Source: Mesostigma viride
Taxonomy: Eukaryota; Streptophyta; Mesostigmatophyceae; Mesostigmatales; Mesostigmataceae
NCBI GenBank assembly: GCA_009746045.1
Contig: RPFO01000072.1
Span: 1,101,330 to 1,165,329, forward strand
Length of the DNA stretch: 64,000 nucleotides
Direction of reading: 5' to 3'
This document shows, one piece after another, positions 1 to 10,724 of this stretch. A program made the position numbers and the translations under genes. Under the pieces are notes generated by a model. It did no database searches. It saw nothing but the letters and a program-made list of their open reading frames with translations, and was not told the origin of the DNA. Position 1 is the first letter of the stretch. Each line of letters opens with the position of its first letter.

Positions 1-128
1 TCCAGCTTCAAGAAGTCCAGGGCCAGGGCAGCAACAAGAATAACAACAACAACAAGAAGAACAACAACAAGTCCCAGGCAGGCCAGCCTTCAAAGGGCAG
101 TCAGCAAGAAGACAACAAGGAGCAGTGA
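1..128 (+). pseudogene. C-terminal end of a Copia-like gag
   Basis: The frame is open from the window edge and ends at TGA 126-128. The visible tail is very rich in Asn, Lys and Gln (runs of AAC/AAG codons), as in the basic, low-complexity end of a nucleocapsid. It is followed in the same frame by the integrase-protease-RT polyprotein, so this is the end of gag or of a gag-pol precursor. The start and any zinc knuckle lie outside the window. The assignment rests mostly on position. Confidence 0.5.
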
Positions 129-2428
129 CTGTCTGAGGCAACCCCTACACACCTTAATTCACCCAGGGGGGAGGCCAGGTGCTCCAATGCAGATTTTATA
201 TCTGGGCAACAAGAGGGTGATCTCCAGGTTCAGGGTGGCCCCAGGTCACCTGGAGAGGTACAGGTTCCTATGAAGACGTCCTTGACAGCTGGTGCAGCTG
301 TAAGTATGTCTGACCCCATGCATCCTCGTGCTGGGCACGAGGGTGGACCTCTCATTTTGAGAGAAACCAATGTACAACCACAGAGGGGTGTGAAGGCCTC
401 TGGTGGTATGCATGTGGTCCCTGCTGGCGGTCCAGGTGTTGGGCATGAGCAGGGTGACTCAGGCTCTGAGTCAGAACAGGATGGAAGTCAGCATGGTGAT
501 GCTGGACAACCTGACAGCACAGTCCTGACTGTGCCAGGGACTGCTTCCTCTGTGTACCAGGAGTTGGGTGCCCGAATCCACAACATGTTTGGGCATGCCA
601 CTTCTCTGTCAAACAACTTTGCCTTCCGTATGGGCAGGGCACCCCTTCTTAAGGCGTGTCAGCAAGCTGCCTCACGGTGTAAGTGCCAGTTGTCCTCCAA
701 CAAGCCCAGGAAATCACATGCCAAAGCTCTACCTCAGAGCATTGGTGATCTGCAGTGTGATATCCAACACATCAGGGGCATGCAACTGTTGGTGTGCGTG
801 GACAGGTACACGAAATACAAGGTGCTGGAGCATTTACCTTCTATGAAGAACAGGTACTTGCTGGCTGCCCTGCAGAATGTAAGAGCCAAGTTTCCTACCA
901 CAAGGATCCAGGTGGACATGCAGTTTCAGCATCTCAAGGGTGATCCTACCCTTCCTGAGTTGCTGGTTACACCTAGGGAGGCTCATGGGCAGCAGGGTGC
1001 TATCGAGAGGGCAATCCAGGAGGTCAAGAAATTGATCATCTCTGAAGACTGGGTACCCTTGTCTGCACCTGCACTTGTCAGGAGTGCATGGCTGAGGAAC
1101 GTGGAGCAGCAGCTGAACAGCAGGGTTAACTTCTACTATGATGGAGTTGCTGTCAGCCCAATGGGTCTATATCATGGCCTGTGCCCACCACATGTGCTGG
1201 AGGGCTGGAAACATGCTGCACATGTCACCTTTGCCAAGCTGAGGGAGAAGGACCGGGGTTGGAAGATGCTGGAGCCACAAGTGGGTCAGAAGGTCCTAGC
1301 TTGGAAGGAACCTAGCCTTTATGGCAAACGTGGTAGCTGGAGTCCTGGGGTGGTTACCCAGGTTGATGAAGCTAGCCACGCATGCTTGGTCAGCATGGAG
1401 GACGAACCAAAGCATGTACACCGGCTGAGTTGGTCATATGTCAAGCCTAACCTGATGAATGAGGGCAGTCAGGCACAAGGCTCACAGGATCTGCAGGATT
1501 TTCAGGTCCCAGGTGACATCACTGACGCAACGACCACATCTGTTGCAGGGGAATCTGTCAGCCCTGGCCAGGTTGCAGAGGTACTTGTTGAACAGGCTGC
1601 AAGGTCAACAGCTGGGGAGTCAACTGTCAAGCCCAAGGCACTAACCAAGCCCAGGGGGACAAGTTTGGCTGGATTGATTGGGGCTCTACAAAGGGCCAAG
1701 AAGCAGCCCAAGGTAGCCAAGCTCAGGTGGCATGGCAATCTGGGGCTGGACACTGCCTTAGAGGTAGACACTAATTCTCAGGTTTCCATCATTGGGACCA
1801 GGGCTGCAGCAGGGTACAGCATGTCTGAACCCAGCTATCAGTTTGTGTCTGACTTCAGTGGCGGGGTACACGTGAAGGTACTGGGTGAGGTATTCATTCC
1901 TATCCTTGGACAGGACACTGCTTTTTGTGTCTTGGAGGGCTATCAAGGACCTGCTCTTCTGGGGCAGAATTTCCTATGCCAGGATGGGGTAGTGATCACG
2001 TCCTCTCTCCTGACTAAGGAAGGGGCTGGTCAGGTCCCACTGATTAATTTCAGGACCACTCACCTATCACGTGCAGTAACCAGGACGGTTAAGCGTGTGC
2101 AAGTGTGCCAGGGGCAGGAGCCCTTGGTTGATGACCTCATACTGCCAGCTGCTAGTCATCCAAGCAGTTTGGGCATTGGTCCTCACTCACTTGCTGGACA
2201 CAGCCCTATCAACTACCAAGACCTGGTGAAGCTCATGTCCTCTCCCATTATGTGTCCCCAGGTCACACTGGGTTTGATTAAATCTGGGGAGGACTGGATC
2301 TCCAAGAAATGCGTGGAACCTGTCAATGACCTGCCTCCTGCACGACATCTACTCAAGCTCAAGTTTGTCATCAAGATGAAGGAGGTGGACGGGGTCAAGG
2401 TACCACATGTCAGGCCAGTGCTGAATGA
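129..2428 (+). pseudogene. Copia-like pol, 5' part: integrase, retropepsin-like protease, start of RT
   Basis: The frame is open from the gag stop; the first ATG is at 270. An HHCC-like zinc region (H-x4-H, then a CKC cluster) lies at about 585-690. The integrase core has Asp in GDLQCDIQHI, Asp in TRIQVDMQF and Glu in GAIERAIQEVKK, followed by a C-terminal module (VGQKVLAWK ... VHRLSWSYVKPN). Next comes a retropepsin-like segment with LEVDTNSQVSIIG, where the usual DTG reads DTN, and a PALLGQNFL strand like the ILG-D/N motif. The RT starts at KFVIKMKEVDG ... HVRPVLN and is broken at 2428 by the CACTA element; the reading frame runs on into the transposon to 2480. Protease after integrase is unusual for Copia (normally PR-INT-RT-RH). 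Confidence 0.85.
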
Positions 2429-2474
2429 CACTAGTAAATTGGGCCCTGACATTGTCAGTTTTCCCTTTTTTTGC

Positions 2475-2820
2475 ACCTGATAAACGCTGATAAACGCTGA
2501 TAAACGCTGATAAACGCTGATAAACACTGATAAACGCCTGATAAAGTCCTGATAAACGCCTGATAATGGCCTGATAATGGCTTTTTTTCCCTGATAAAAC
2601 TGATAAAAACTGATAAAAAAAAGGCACAGTTTTGACATTTTTCTGATAAAAAAGGGGTGATAAATTATCAGAAAAAATCAGGAGCACTCAGGGGTGATAA
2701 ATTATCAGAAAAAATCAGGAGCACTCAGGGGTGATAAATTATCAGGAAAATCAGGAGCACTCAGGGGTGATAAGTTATCAGAAAAATCAGGAGCACCCAA
2801 GGGTGATAAGTTATTAATTT
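2475..2820. repeat. Left subterminal repeats of the CACTA element
   Basis: About nine TGATAAACGC/CCTGATAA units (2477-2610) are followed by four copies of a 38-40-bp unit (2650-2815), each containing the palindrome TGATAAATTATCA or a close variant. In CACTA elements such repeats bind the TNPA-type protein. The first type is mirrored at the right end. Confidence 0.75.
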
Positions 2821-2956
2821 TCACAGGACCATGATTCATTAATTAATTGAAATATGACGCATAGCTTATGCTTCAAAGGTGAGGTTGGCTCAAGACGTCG
2901 GCTATGACACAAGCTGGTGGCCACAACGTGCCACAGATTACTGAAGGGACTAAAAT

Positions 2957-3149
2957 TCAGTGCACAGATGTCATTTCAAATGCTGTAATGTCTAAGCCAT
3001 CCCAAAATCGATTGCCCCCATGTAGATAACTAGCTTGAGTGCTCTTTGCCGGGGCAGCACAGGGGGGCTTCCACAGTTTCTTGGGGACACAAAGGTCCCT
3101 GCTCCGCCAGTGCTGCTGCAGGGCTGGCGGGTTGGTCCTGCAATCACGT
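2957..3149 (-). CDS. Duplicated 3' exon copy of the Ala/Pro-rich protein gene
   Basis: An acceptor at about 3124 (CACGTGATTGCAG) closely matches the acceptor of the last exon of the gene at 3328-6230 (CACGCAATTACAG). The following sequence is open in two frames; one runs to a stop at 2957 and includes VPKKLWKPP. A matching donor copy (CCATCT|GTAAGT) lies at about 3315. The region 2957-3330 therefore looks like a tandem duplicate of the donor-intron-acceptor module at 3330-3680. Whether it is used as an alternative 3' end cannot be told. Confidence 0.35.
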
Positions 3150-3327
3150 GACAGGGGATTGACAATGCAACACATATAATGCATGATGGCCGACAGTCAG
3201 TCCATTGTAAGACAGCATGCAACATCAATGGCAGTCTTCTACATGGAGCATTTGTAGCAATCAAACATGCACTTAACAACCATGCAGATGCAAAAGCCCA
3301 GCAGCTATATACTTACAGATGGCATGT

Positions 3328-6230
3328 TCATGCAGCTTCCTGGATAGGGCCTTGTGTGTTCACAAGCTGATCGGTTGATGAGGTCACCTCCGGCAGGTCG
3401 ATGGAAACCACGTTGTCATTGATGGGAAGCTCATTGCCTTTTCCGAGATCCTGTAATTGCGTGACAGGGGGTTGACAATGCAACACATATAATGCATGAC
3501 AGCCTTTAGTCAGTCCACTGCAAGAAAATAAAGAAATGTTGCACTGTCAAATGTTGTATGGGTAGGCAATGTTTTTCAACATCAAAGGCAGTTTTCTACT
3601 GGGACCCTTGGTAGCAAACAAACATCCAGTAAACACTCATCATGCAGATGCGAAAGCCCGAAAGCTATACTTACAGCTGGGGCCTTCATGGAGCTTCCCG
3701 GATGGGATGATGTTGACAGTGACAGCCGCCGCGGCTGCGCAGCTAGCAATGCCCTGAGCAGCTCACCCTGCTCTGCAAGCTGCCGTTGGAGGTCCAACAG
3801 CTCTGTGTTTGCTGAGGTCGCGGAAGCCTGTAAGGGCAGGGGCGCTGGCGCGAGCGCGGGCGCAGGCATAGGCACAGGTGCGAGCGCAGGGAGGGGCGCT
3901 GCCGCGAGCGCAGGAGCAGGCGTGGGCGCAAGGACATCCGAGGGCTTTGATGACCGCTTGGGCGCAGGTGCCTTCCCTTTGCGCGCTGGTGCCCTCCGCT
4001 TCCCCTTTGGCGCCGACTCCGACTCCGGCTCCAACTCAGACTCCGACTCAGACTCAGGGTCCGAGAGCCGCTGATAGCTGTACTCATTCTGTACCCTTGC
4101 GCGAAGGTCCGCCGGTTGTACGTCGCCCAACAAGACCCATGACAGCTCACGGGAGTCGGCCTCTCCATAGTGGAGCATTTCCAGGTCGAAATGGTAGTGG
4201 GTGTCGGGCTCCCCGTCAGGGTCCACGAACGTGAACGTCCACGATGGCAAACTGGGTTTGTATTCAGACACATACCCGAGCGACCACACAAATTCAGCGC
4301 CTTTTTCCCGAGTGGCCTTCAGAAACCACTTTTGTGCGATTACTGAGCCCGTGGCCACCGTGTCCGCGAAGCTCGTTGGACAAGGGAGCATCGTTGCATG
4401 TGGGGTCATCTGCTGCAAGTAGTGGGAGAGGCCCTGGTCGGAAGGTGGAGCGCCCTTGCGAGTCTTTGCAGCCCCCCGGGCCTTGTTCGCAGCGGGAGCC
4501 GGTGCCGGGGCGGCCTTGTTCGCAGCGGGAGCCGGTGCCGGGGCGGCCTTGTTCGCGGCGGGAGCGGGTGCCGGGGCGGCCTTGTTCGCAGCAGGAGCCG
4601 GTGCCGGGGCGGCCTGGTGCGCGGCGGGAGCTGGTGCCGGGGCGGCCTTCTTTGCAGCGGGAGCTGGTAACGGGGCAGCCTTGTGCGCAGCGGGCGTTGT
4701 TGGCGGGGCGGCCTTGTGCGCAGCGGGAGCCAGCGGTGCCGGGGCGGCCTTGTGCACAGCGGGAGCCGGAAGTGCCGGGGCGGCCTTGTGCACAGCGGGA
4801 GCCGGTGCCGGGGCCGCCTTGTGCGCGGCGGGAGCTGGTGGCGGGGCGGCCTTGTGCTCAGCGGGAGACGGTGCCGGCGCGGCAGCCTTGTGCGCAGCGG
4901 GTGTTGTTGGCCCAGCAGCCTTCTTTGACCGCTTCAGCAGATGGATGTTTGCTGGAGCCTTTGTGGCTTCTGCACCCTCCAGGCACAGGTTATAGCATGC
5001 AATCAGATTCACGAGTATATGACCATGTGACAGGAGTCAGGGTGGTGAAAGGACGAACCAAGTTGCAATGAGAATAGGCATTCAAGCGAGCACATCACAC
5101 CACTTGACCCTGCACGCCAAAAAACCATCTCAGCCATACACATGAACAAATACAACGCTGTGGACTTCACTTAGAGAAAAATGCTTGCACGTACTATGCT
5201 TACACACTGAAAGTATCAAAGAGTATGCGCAACAAAAATATCCAACGCATCTCTTACCGGCACAGTGCACAGCGGCCAGCACCACCGATCCGGCCTTGTC
5301 GGCAACGGGCTCCACTGAAAGAGGGGATGGGGGCAGGGTTGGAAGTTTGGAGTTGCATTGGTGGGCATGGCACAGCAGCATGGGATATGAGGTTGGGAAA
5401 CCAACGTCATTTACGTGAGCTACCCTCCCAGAGCCTATGCAGCCTCAAACTCCCCCTGGACCCTCCGCCCCCACGGGGGGGTCACTTTCACACAGTTGTT
5501 GGAAAAGGGCAAAAGTATTTACCTAAAGAACTTACCTAATGCATAGTTCCATTCCGGTATAGCCGGTAGGATGAAGAAATGTAGTAATAACGCATTTGTG
5601 GATGAAACAATTGCTGTAAGGAAAGCCGAAATGTGCAGCTGAAAAAACAATAGACGACCAAGAATTCACATTTAAGCATGCCTGTATACGTACTGGCAGG
5701 ATACACCATTCCAGACGAATATACCTTCAAAGCCTGGCACTGGAGGCGGTGGGGACACTGCTCCGAATGTAGCAGAAGCGAGGCCGCCACTACGGATGCT
5801 GTCAATCTGTGCGTAAAGAGCGGCAATCTGAGCCTCCTGGGCTGCCGACAGCGCTGAACTTGTCGGAGTCGAGGGAGTCAGGCCCTGCGGCCGCGGCATG
5901 ATCGCCGGAGGCGACGGCTGCTTTAAAGCCACTCTTGTCTACAAGGTCGGCGTAGGCCTCCTTGGCGTCACTGTACTGTCTGAAAAGGTGGGTGGATATA
6001 AAAGGGCAGATGGTCACGCATCGTTTAACTACTGCCGCCAGCAGGGTCGCGTCTTGTTCCTTCTTGCTATATCTCTCGTTCAGATATTTTTTTGAATTAC
6101 TGTGTATCACCTTTTTTGCTACCTCCTCCCAGTCATCTTTACTCGCGTGTTGTGGGCGCGCTTCGTCGTCAAGGGCATCGTTGAATCTGTTCCATACCGC
6201 CTGATCCGCCGTGACTCTTACCAATGCCAT
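3328..6230 (-). CDS. Multi-exon gene for an Ala/Pro-rich protein carried in the CACTA element
   Basis: Supported exons in transcript order are: about 6230-5725 (5' part below), 5314-5258, 4969-3675 and 3450-3328. Splice sites are canonical (GAAG|GTATAT, CCG|GTAAGAG, GCT|GTAAGT; acceptors CTTTCAG, GGTGCAG, ATTACAG) and phases agree across three junctions (1, 1, 0). The large exon encodes about 13 repeats of the KAAPAPAPAA type, then a globular region of about 110 residues (about 4390-4050, with KWFLKATREKGAEFVWSLG and THYHFDLEMLHYGE), an acidic Ser/Glu tract, a basic AT-hook-like KGKRRAPARKGKAPAPK stretch, a second Ala/Pro tract and a short coiled coil (LLDLQRQLAEQGELLRALL). The last exon encodes 40 residues before TGA. 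I do not recognise the family. It may be a captured host gene or the element's own DNA-binding (TNPA-like) protein. Confidence 0.6.
5725..6230 (-). CDS. 5' part of the same gene, with an unresolved frame change
   Basis: ATG at 6230 opens a frame encoding MALVRVTADQAVWNRFNDAL and an alpha-helical, Lys/Glu-rich region down to about 5950. From about 5930 a second frame carries SALSAAQEAQIAALYAQID and a Pro-rich tail, ending at the donor GAAG|GTATAT (5725), whose phase matches the next exon at 5314. The switch near 5880-5955 needs a very short intron or a 1-nt indel. Which of the two reflects the transcript cannot be told. No family recognised. Confidence 0.4.
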
Positions 6231-6299
6231 TTGAATCCGCGCGCATAGGGATATCCACCAACGACTATTGAGGGACTTCGCGAACTGAAGGCCTTGCGG

Positions 6300-6740
6300 C
6301 AACAGTCACCTTGCTCTTTCCATCAACGGGGACGCACTTGCGGACGCGTAGCTAGTGACCGTAGATCGGCAGGGATCGGACGGCCAAATTCAAAGCACCG
6401 CGAAAAATTTGCGACTTGAAGGGTTGCCGCGTAAGGTGTTCCACGGAAAGATTGTAAAGCAGCTCCCCCTCGCCAGTCAGTCAGTGGCGCCGGCAGCACA
6501 GGCAGAGGTTCTATTGGCGTCAAGTAAGAAAGAAGCACCGCTGTGTTCAATGATACCGCGTACGAACCCGACTAGAGGTCACGGAGTAAGGAGCCAATCC
6601 ATGTTCGGTTTGAAACTGACCACGGGTTGTTACTGGTAGATAGAGTCGGTGTGGCTTAGCTCCAAGGGATACACACAACTATATCTTCTAGGGGCCGGTG
6701 CAGTCGCGCCGCGCTGCGTACTTTATAGCTGTTTTTTTTT
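6300..6740. other. Intergenic stretch upstream of the minus-strand gene
   Basis: I see no gene, clear TATA element or repeat here. Short open frames on both strands look like noise. It is the likely promoter side of the 3328-6230 gene. Confidence 0.3.
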
Positions 6741-6784
6741 TTTTTGAGACTATACGCTAAGCGTCGTGTTTTGAGACTATACGC

Positions 6785-7166
6785 TAAGTGTCGGCGCTTG
6801 GTATGTGCTGTTTGGAGTGGCGTGATCCACAACGTCGTTGTGGGTCACGCTCCACTTCGCAGTGCACTCCCGGGTGCACACGGGTGTACACTCCGGGTGT
6901 ACACGGGTGTACACGCCGGGTGCACTTCGGTCTACTGCCACACGCTAAGGCACTGTATGCACTGTATGTAGTGGCGTGACCCACAACGAAGTGGGTGCAC
7001 ACGGGTGTACACTCCGGGTGTACACGGGTGTACACGCCGGGTGCACTTCGGTCTACTGCCACACGCTAAGGCACTGTATGCACTGTATGTAGTAAAGTGA
7101 CCCACAACGACGTTGTGGATCACGCCACTACATAACATATGTACAGTATGCAAGCGCCGACACTTA
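6785..7166. mobile_element. 382-bp MITE with terminal and internal inverted repeats
   Basis: TAAGTGTCGGCGCTTG at 6785-6800 is mirrored at 7151-7166. A further 32-bp perfect inverted repeat lies at 6817-6848 and 7097-7128 (begins GTGGCGTGATCC). The interior holds two copies of an 82-bp identical segment with period 121 (6891-6972 and 7012-7093), rich in GGGTGTACAC. A 25-bp segment containing GAGACTATACGC is duplicated just left of the element (6741-6793). No open frame or clear target duplication. Confidence 0.65.
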
Positions 7167-7169
7167 ACC

Positions 7170-7875
7170 TGTTAACTCTTTATTCGGAGTGATAGTCAAC
7201 GACCTATATACTACGGACTACCAATAGCTACCGCATATAAAACATGGGCTTTTCATCACGCCCGTCGAGGGCGATGACGGTGACGCTCGTCACCGTCATC
7301 GCCCTCGACGGGCCAACATCTAAACTCTTCTCTTAATCAACAAAGTATATTACCAATAGCCGCTGCCTATCAAACAGGTTGTATTCATCACGCGCGTGAA
7401 CGCCCCGTCATCGCCCCGTCATCGCCCCGTCAGCGCCCCGTCATCGCCCTGCCGAGGGCCAACCTCTTAACTCTTTATTCGGAGTAATAAAAAACGGCCT
7501 ATATTGTGAATAGCTGCCGCCTATCAACCAGGTACTTTTCATCACGCCCGTCGAGGGCGATGACGGTGACGGCCGTCACCGTCATCGCCCTCGACGGGCC
7601 AACATCTAAACTCTTCTCTTAATCAACAAAGTATATTACCAATAGCCGCTGCCTATCAAACAGGTTGTATTCATCACGCGCGTGAACGCCCCGTCATCGC
7701 CCCGTCATCGCCCCGTCAGCGCCCCGTCATCGCCCTGCCGAGGGCCAACCTCTTAACTCTTTATTCGGAGTAATAAAAAACGGCCTATATTGTGAATAGC
7801 TGCCGCCTATCAACCAGGTACTTTTCATCACGCCCGTCGAGGGCGATGACGGTGACGGCCGTCACCGTCATCGCC
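7170..7875. repeat. 286-bp tandem repeat with a perfect long palindrome per unit
   Basis: Homologous points fall at 7254, 7540 and 7826, an exact 286-bp period, with a degenerate partial unit at 7170-7253. Each unit has 26-bp perfect inverted arms around a 2-bp spacer (7260-7285/7288-7313 and 7546-7571/7574-7599); the third is truncated at 7875. Each full unit also has a short CGCCCCGTCAT array. Non-coding. Confidence 0.9.
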
Positions 7876-8199
7876 CAGCCGGCATTGCCATACAAGAAGA
7901 AGCTCTCGATCCTAGGTATAGACTACCTCGTGTATCATCGTAATTGACAGCATCGAGATCATTCATACCTACCTACAATGGCCAGCTGCAAAAGAAAAAT
8001 GTCGACCAACAGACAGGACCTGTCGCCGGGAACCCTGTCGGCATTAAGGGCGAGAGGTGGTTTACTTATCGGTGATTACTGATGCCTGTTGTACACACGG
8101 TGCACATGTCTTATTAATTAACTTATTAAGTACTAAATTATTATCACGTCTTTTGATTGAGTTAGCCAGCTTTTGCCCATGCACACACATGTCCACATT

Positions 8200-8515
8200 A
8201 ATTAATTATATAATTAAACTCGTGCTTCCACTGGGACATCACGGAGCATTAACCCGGATGGATGGAGGGAGGGAGGGAGGGAGGGAGGGTTTAGGGTGGA
8301 TGGATGGAGGGAGGGAGGGAGGGAGGGAGGGAGGGAGGGAGGGAGGGAGGGAGGGAGGGAGGGAGGGAGGGAGGGAGGAGGGAGGGAGGGAGGAGGGAGG
8401 GAGGGAGGGAGGGAGGGAGGGAGGGAGGGAGGGAGGGAGGGAGGGAGGGAGGGAGGGAGGGAGGGAGGGGTGCACGCAATCCTACCGGTCAAAGCTATCT
8501 ACAAAACAGTTCTAT
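8200..8515 (-). repeat. SINE-like repeat with an expanded GGGA tract
   Basis: Read on the minus strand, a unique region (GACCGGTAGGAT) is followed by a CCCT/CCAT tract, GGTTAATGCTCCGTGA and an AT-rich tail (TTTAATTATATAATTAATTA). A shorter homologue lies at 11257-11400. In this copy the tetranucleotide has expanded to about 200 bp of (GGGA)n on the plus strand (8264-8468), with G-quadruplex potential. Open frames through it are artefacts. Confidence 0.7.
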
Positions 8516-8620
8516 GTTCTCTTTGTGATGGTCGCGACCCTAGGGGTCTTGGTTGGCATGCCGCCCTCGTTTGAAAACACGTTCCTTCCCCACTGCATGG
8601 GGCTTGTTGGCCTCTATGAC

Positions 8621-8655
8621 CTGCACAGTCACGTGTCTATTAATTAATCAATAAA
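8621..8655 (+). repeat. Truncated retroposon 3' end
   Basis: CAGTCACGTGTCTATTAATT matches the 3' ends found on the minus strand at 63834-63875, 20337-20376 and 18250-18285: part of the CACGTGAC/GTCACGTG hairpin followed by a TTAAT tail. Only the terminal bases remain. Confidence 0.5.
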
Positions 8656-8875
8656 TTCATGACCATGGGCCCACGTGGCCATGTCCATCATCTTTCTCCA
8701 AATCACTTAAAGAGGACTAGCACCCCCATGCATGTCCTCTGCACATGCGGAGACGCCAATTCATCAGTTTAAATTTTGTATTCAACTCGTGACACGCCAA
8801 TTAATTATGGGCAATAGGCTTAGGTATGCGTGCCATGCTTCCAAGTTCGTTGTCTCTTTTCAGATGAAACATATA

Positions 8876-8998
8876 TATGCGAGAGGTCCCCAGTTCGATT
8901 CCGGTCGGATTCATTTGCAGATCGCGTTTTCCGCGTTTTCCGCGGCCTGGCACTGAACGCAAAGGTTTTCACCGACCTTTGCGGAGTGTCTGATCAGA
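8876..8998 (+). repeat. Dispersed SINE-like repeat with a tRNA-like B box, copy 1
   Basis: About 110 bp nearly identical to 59676-59790. It contains GGTCCCCAGTTCGATTCC, which fits a pol III B box (GTTCGATTC) in a tRNA T-arm context, then a GC-rich hairpin region and a common end, GGAGTG(T/C)CTGATCA. No clear A box, so it may be a 5'-truncated tRNA-derived SINE. Confidence 0.55.
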
Positions 8999-9009
8999 AT
9001 ATATATGTT

Positions 9010-10724
9010 CCGCCCCCCTCCAGGGTTGCCTCCAAGCGGTCCATGCTGCCCACCCGGCGGTCGCTATTCAGGCCTACTTGGATGATATCTACCTTCTGGG
9101 CCCTGTGCCGGACACCACCGCGGCTCTGCTTGCACTGCAGACCGCGGTGGCCGACATCAACCTCCAGTTGACCCTGGCCAAGTGCGCGGTGTACTCGCCC
9201 CAAGGTGATTGCTCCGGCTTTCCGCCCAGCTCTTGGGCCGGGACGAGCGCCTCCATGGGTTGGATGTCCTCGGCGTTCCGGTTGGCGACCCCGCGTTTGT
9301 CATCGATGCTCTGCGGGCCGCCCTCGAGGCACGCACTGAGGTACTGCCCTTGATTGCGCGCCTTCATGATTCGCAGACCAAGGGTCTGCTTCTGTGGTTT
9401 TGCGCTCACCCTCGCGTCGTTCACTGGCTCCGGGGCGCTCTTCCGGCTCAGGTCCGGCTGGCCGCCGAGGGCCACGACGAACGCATCCAGTCGGCCTTGG
9501 CGCAGCTGGTCCCGGGCCCCGACCTCCCGCCACATGCTATTCGCATTGCCTCCCTGCCTGCACGGATGGGTGGCTGCGGTCTGACTCGTGCCGCCCGGCT
9601 GGCCCCAGCAGCATTTTTGGGCTCCGTCGCTCAGTCGTGGGCGGAAAGCTGCCGGCTCCTGCCCCTTTTGGCAACAGCAGCGCCTGACCTCCTGGACCCC
9701 AGCAGCCCTTTGCCCTTCGTCACCGCCATCCAGGAGGCCTATGCTGAGATCCAGCAGGCCTGTTCTCCCGTCCGTGCCGCTCAGGCGGTACAGCGCCACC
9801 TCCCTCGCGGCACTCCCTCGGTCGCCTCCGTTCAATCTCCCGCCGCATTCCCTGCTCGCGTCATCGATAAACACCAGAAAACCTACGCGGGTATTCTGCA
9901 CACGGCTGATTGGATTGCTCTTTTTGCGGACCTCAACGCCCAGGGACGTGCGTGGCTGTTCTCGCTTTCCTTGCGGAGTGTGGGCTCGGCGTACCTTCGT
10001 GCTCTTCCCATGGCCCCCCATTCGCCTTGGCTCCCAGCCACTACTCGGTGGCGCTCCGGCACCAGCTATTTGCCCCGCAGCCTCTTGTTCCGGCCGGGCG
10101 GCCTTGTGGTAGCTGTGGGCAGCCGCTGGATCCCACGGGGACTCACTACCTTGCCTGCATGGGGGGCCAACAGAATCAGAATTGGTATTTGTATTTGCAC
10201 ACTGTCCTCCTGACGGTGGTGCTCGCCATGATTCGGTCGGTCTTCCCCCACGCGAACATCCGGTCCGAGGATGCGGATGGCGCTGCCTTCTATTCCCCAA
10301 CCACCGGCCTGACATCGTGGTGCTGGACTTTGAGGGGGGTGGACGGCATCTGCTTATTGACGTTTCGGTGGCGCGGCCCTTGGCTCTTAGCCACGTGGCT
10401 GGGGCCTCCCTCACGGCAGGTTACACGGCGGACCGGGCGGAGCGGGCCAAGCTCCTGGCCTATGGCGACGTCGGGCACCATCGTGTGGTGCCCTTTGTCC
10501 TGGAGGAGTTTGGGGCCATGGGGCCCCTGACCTCCGCCTTCTTCAAGGAGTGTTGCCGGCTCCGGGAGGACCGGCTGGACCTGGAGGGCCAGCGGGCCCC
10601 ATGGTCGGCGCGGACCTGGACGTCATATTGGCGTCAGCGCTTGTCGGTGGCGCTGACTCGGGCCATGGCTGACATCATGCTCCGCCGTACGCGGGCTGAT
10701 TTTGCGGTGCAGCAGGGCTATTAG
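9010..10724 (+). pseudogene. 5'-truncated non-LTR retrotransposon: RT and restriction-like endonuclease
   Basis: The RT catalytic motif AYLDDIYLL is at about 9077. The thumb region follows in another frame (from 9209: KGLLLWFCAHPRVVHWLRG, RMGGCGLTRAARLAPAAFLG). From about 10020 a third frame has a CGSCGQPLDPTGTHYLAC zinc-type motif. From about 10300 a fourth stretch has RPDIVVLDFEGGGRHLLIDV, which fits a PD-(D/E)XK restriction-like endonuclease, ending at TAG 10722-10724. At least three frameshifts make it non-functional. The nuclease type points to an early-branching LINE clade (R2/CRE/NeSL or Dualen-like); the clade is not resolved. A second copy lies at 17310-18190 on the minus strand. It is nested in the CACTA element. 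Confidence 0.85.

Noticed and set aside
3688-5071. Plus-strand frames rich in GAGAG or CRGGLVRSGS opposite the Ala/Pro-rich gene
   Set aside because: Shadows of the minus-strand Ala/Pro repeats; splice sites support the minus strand.
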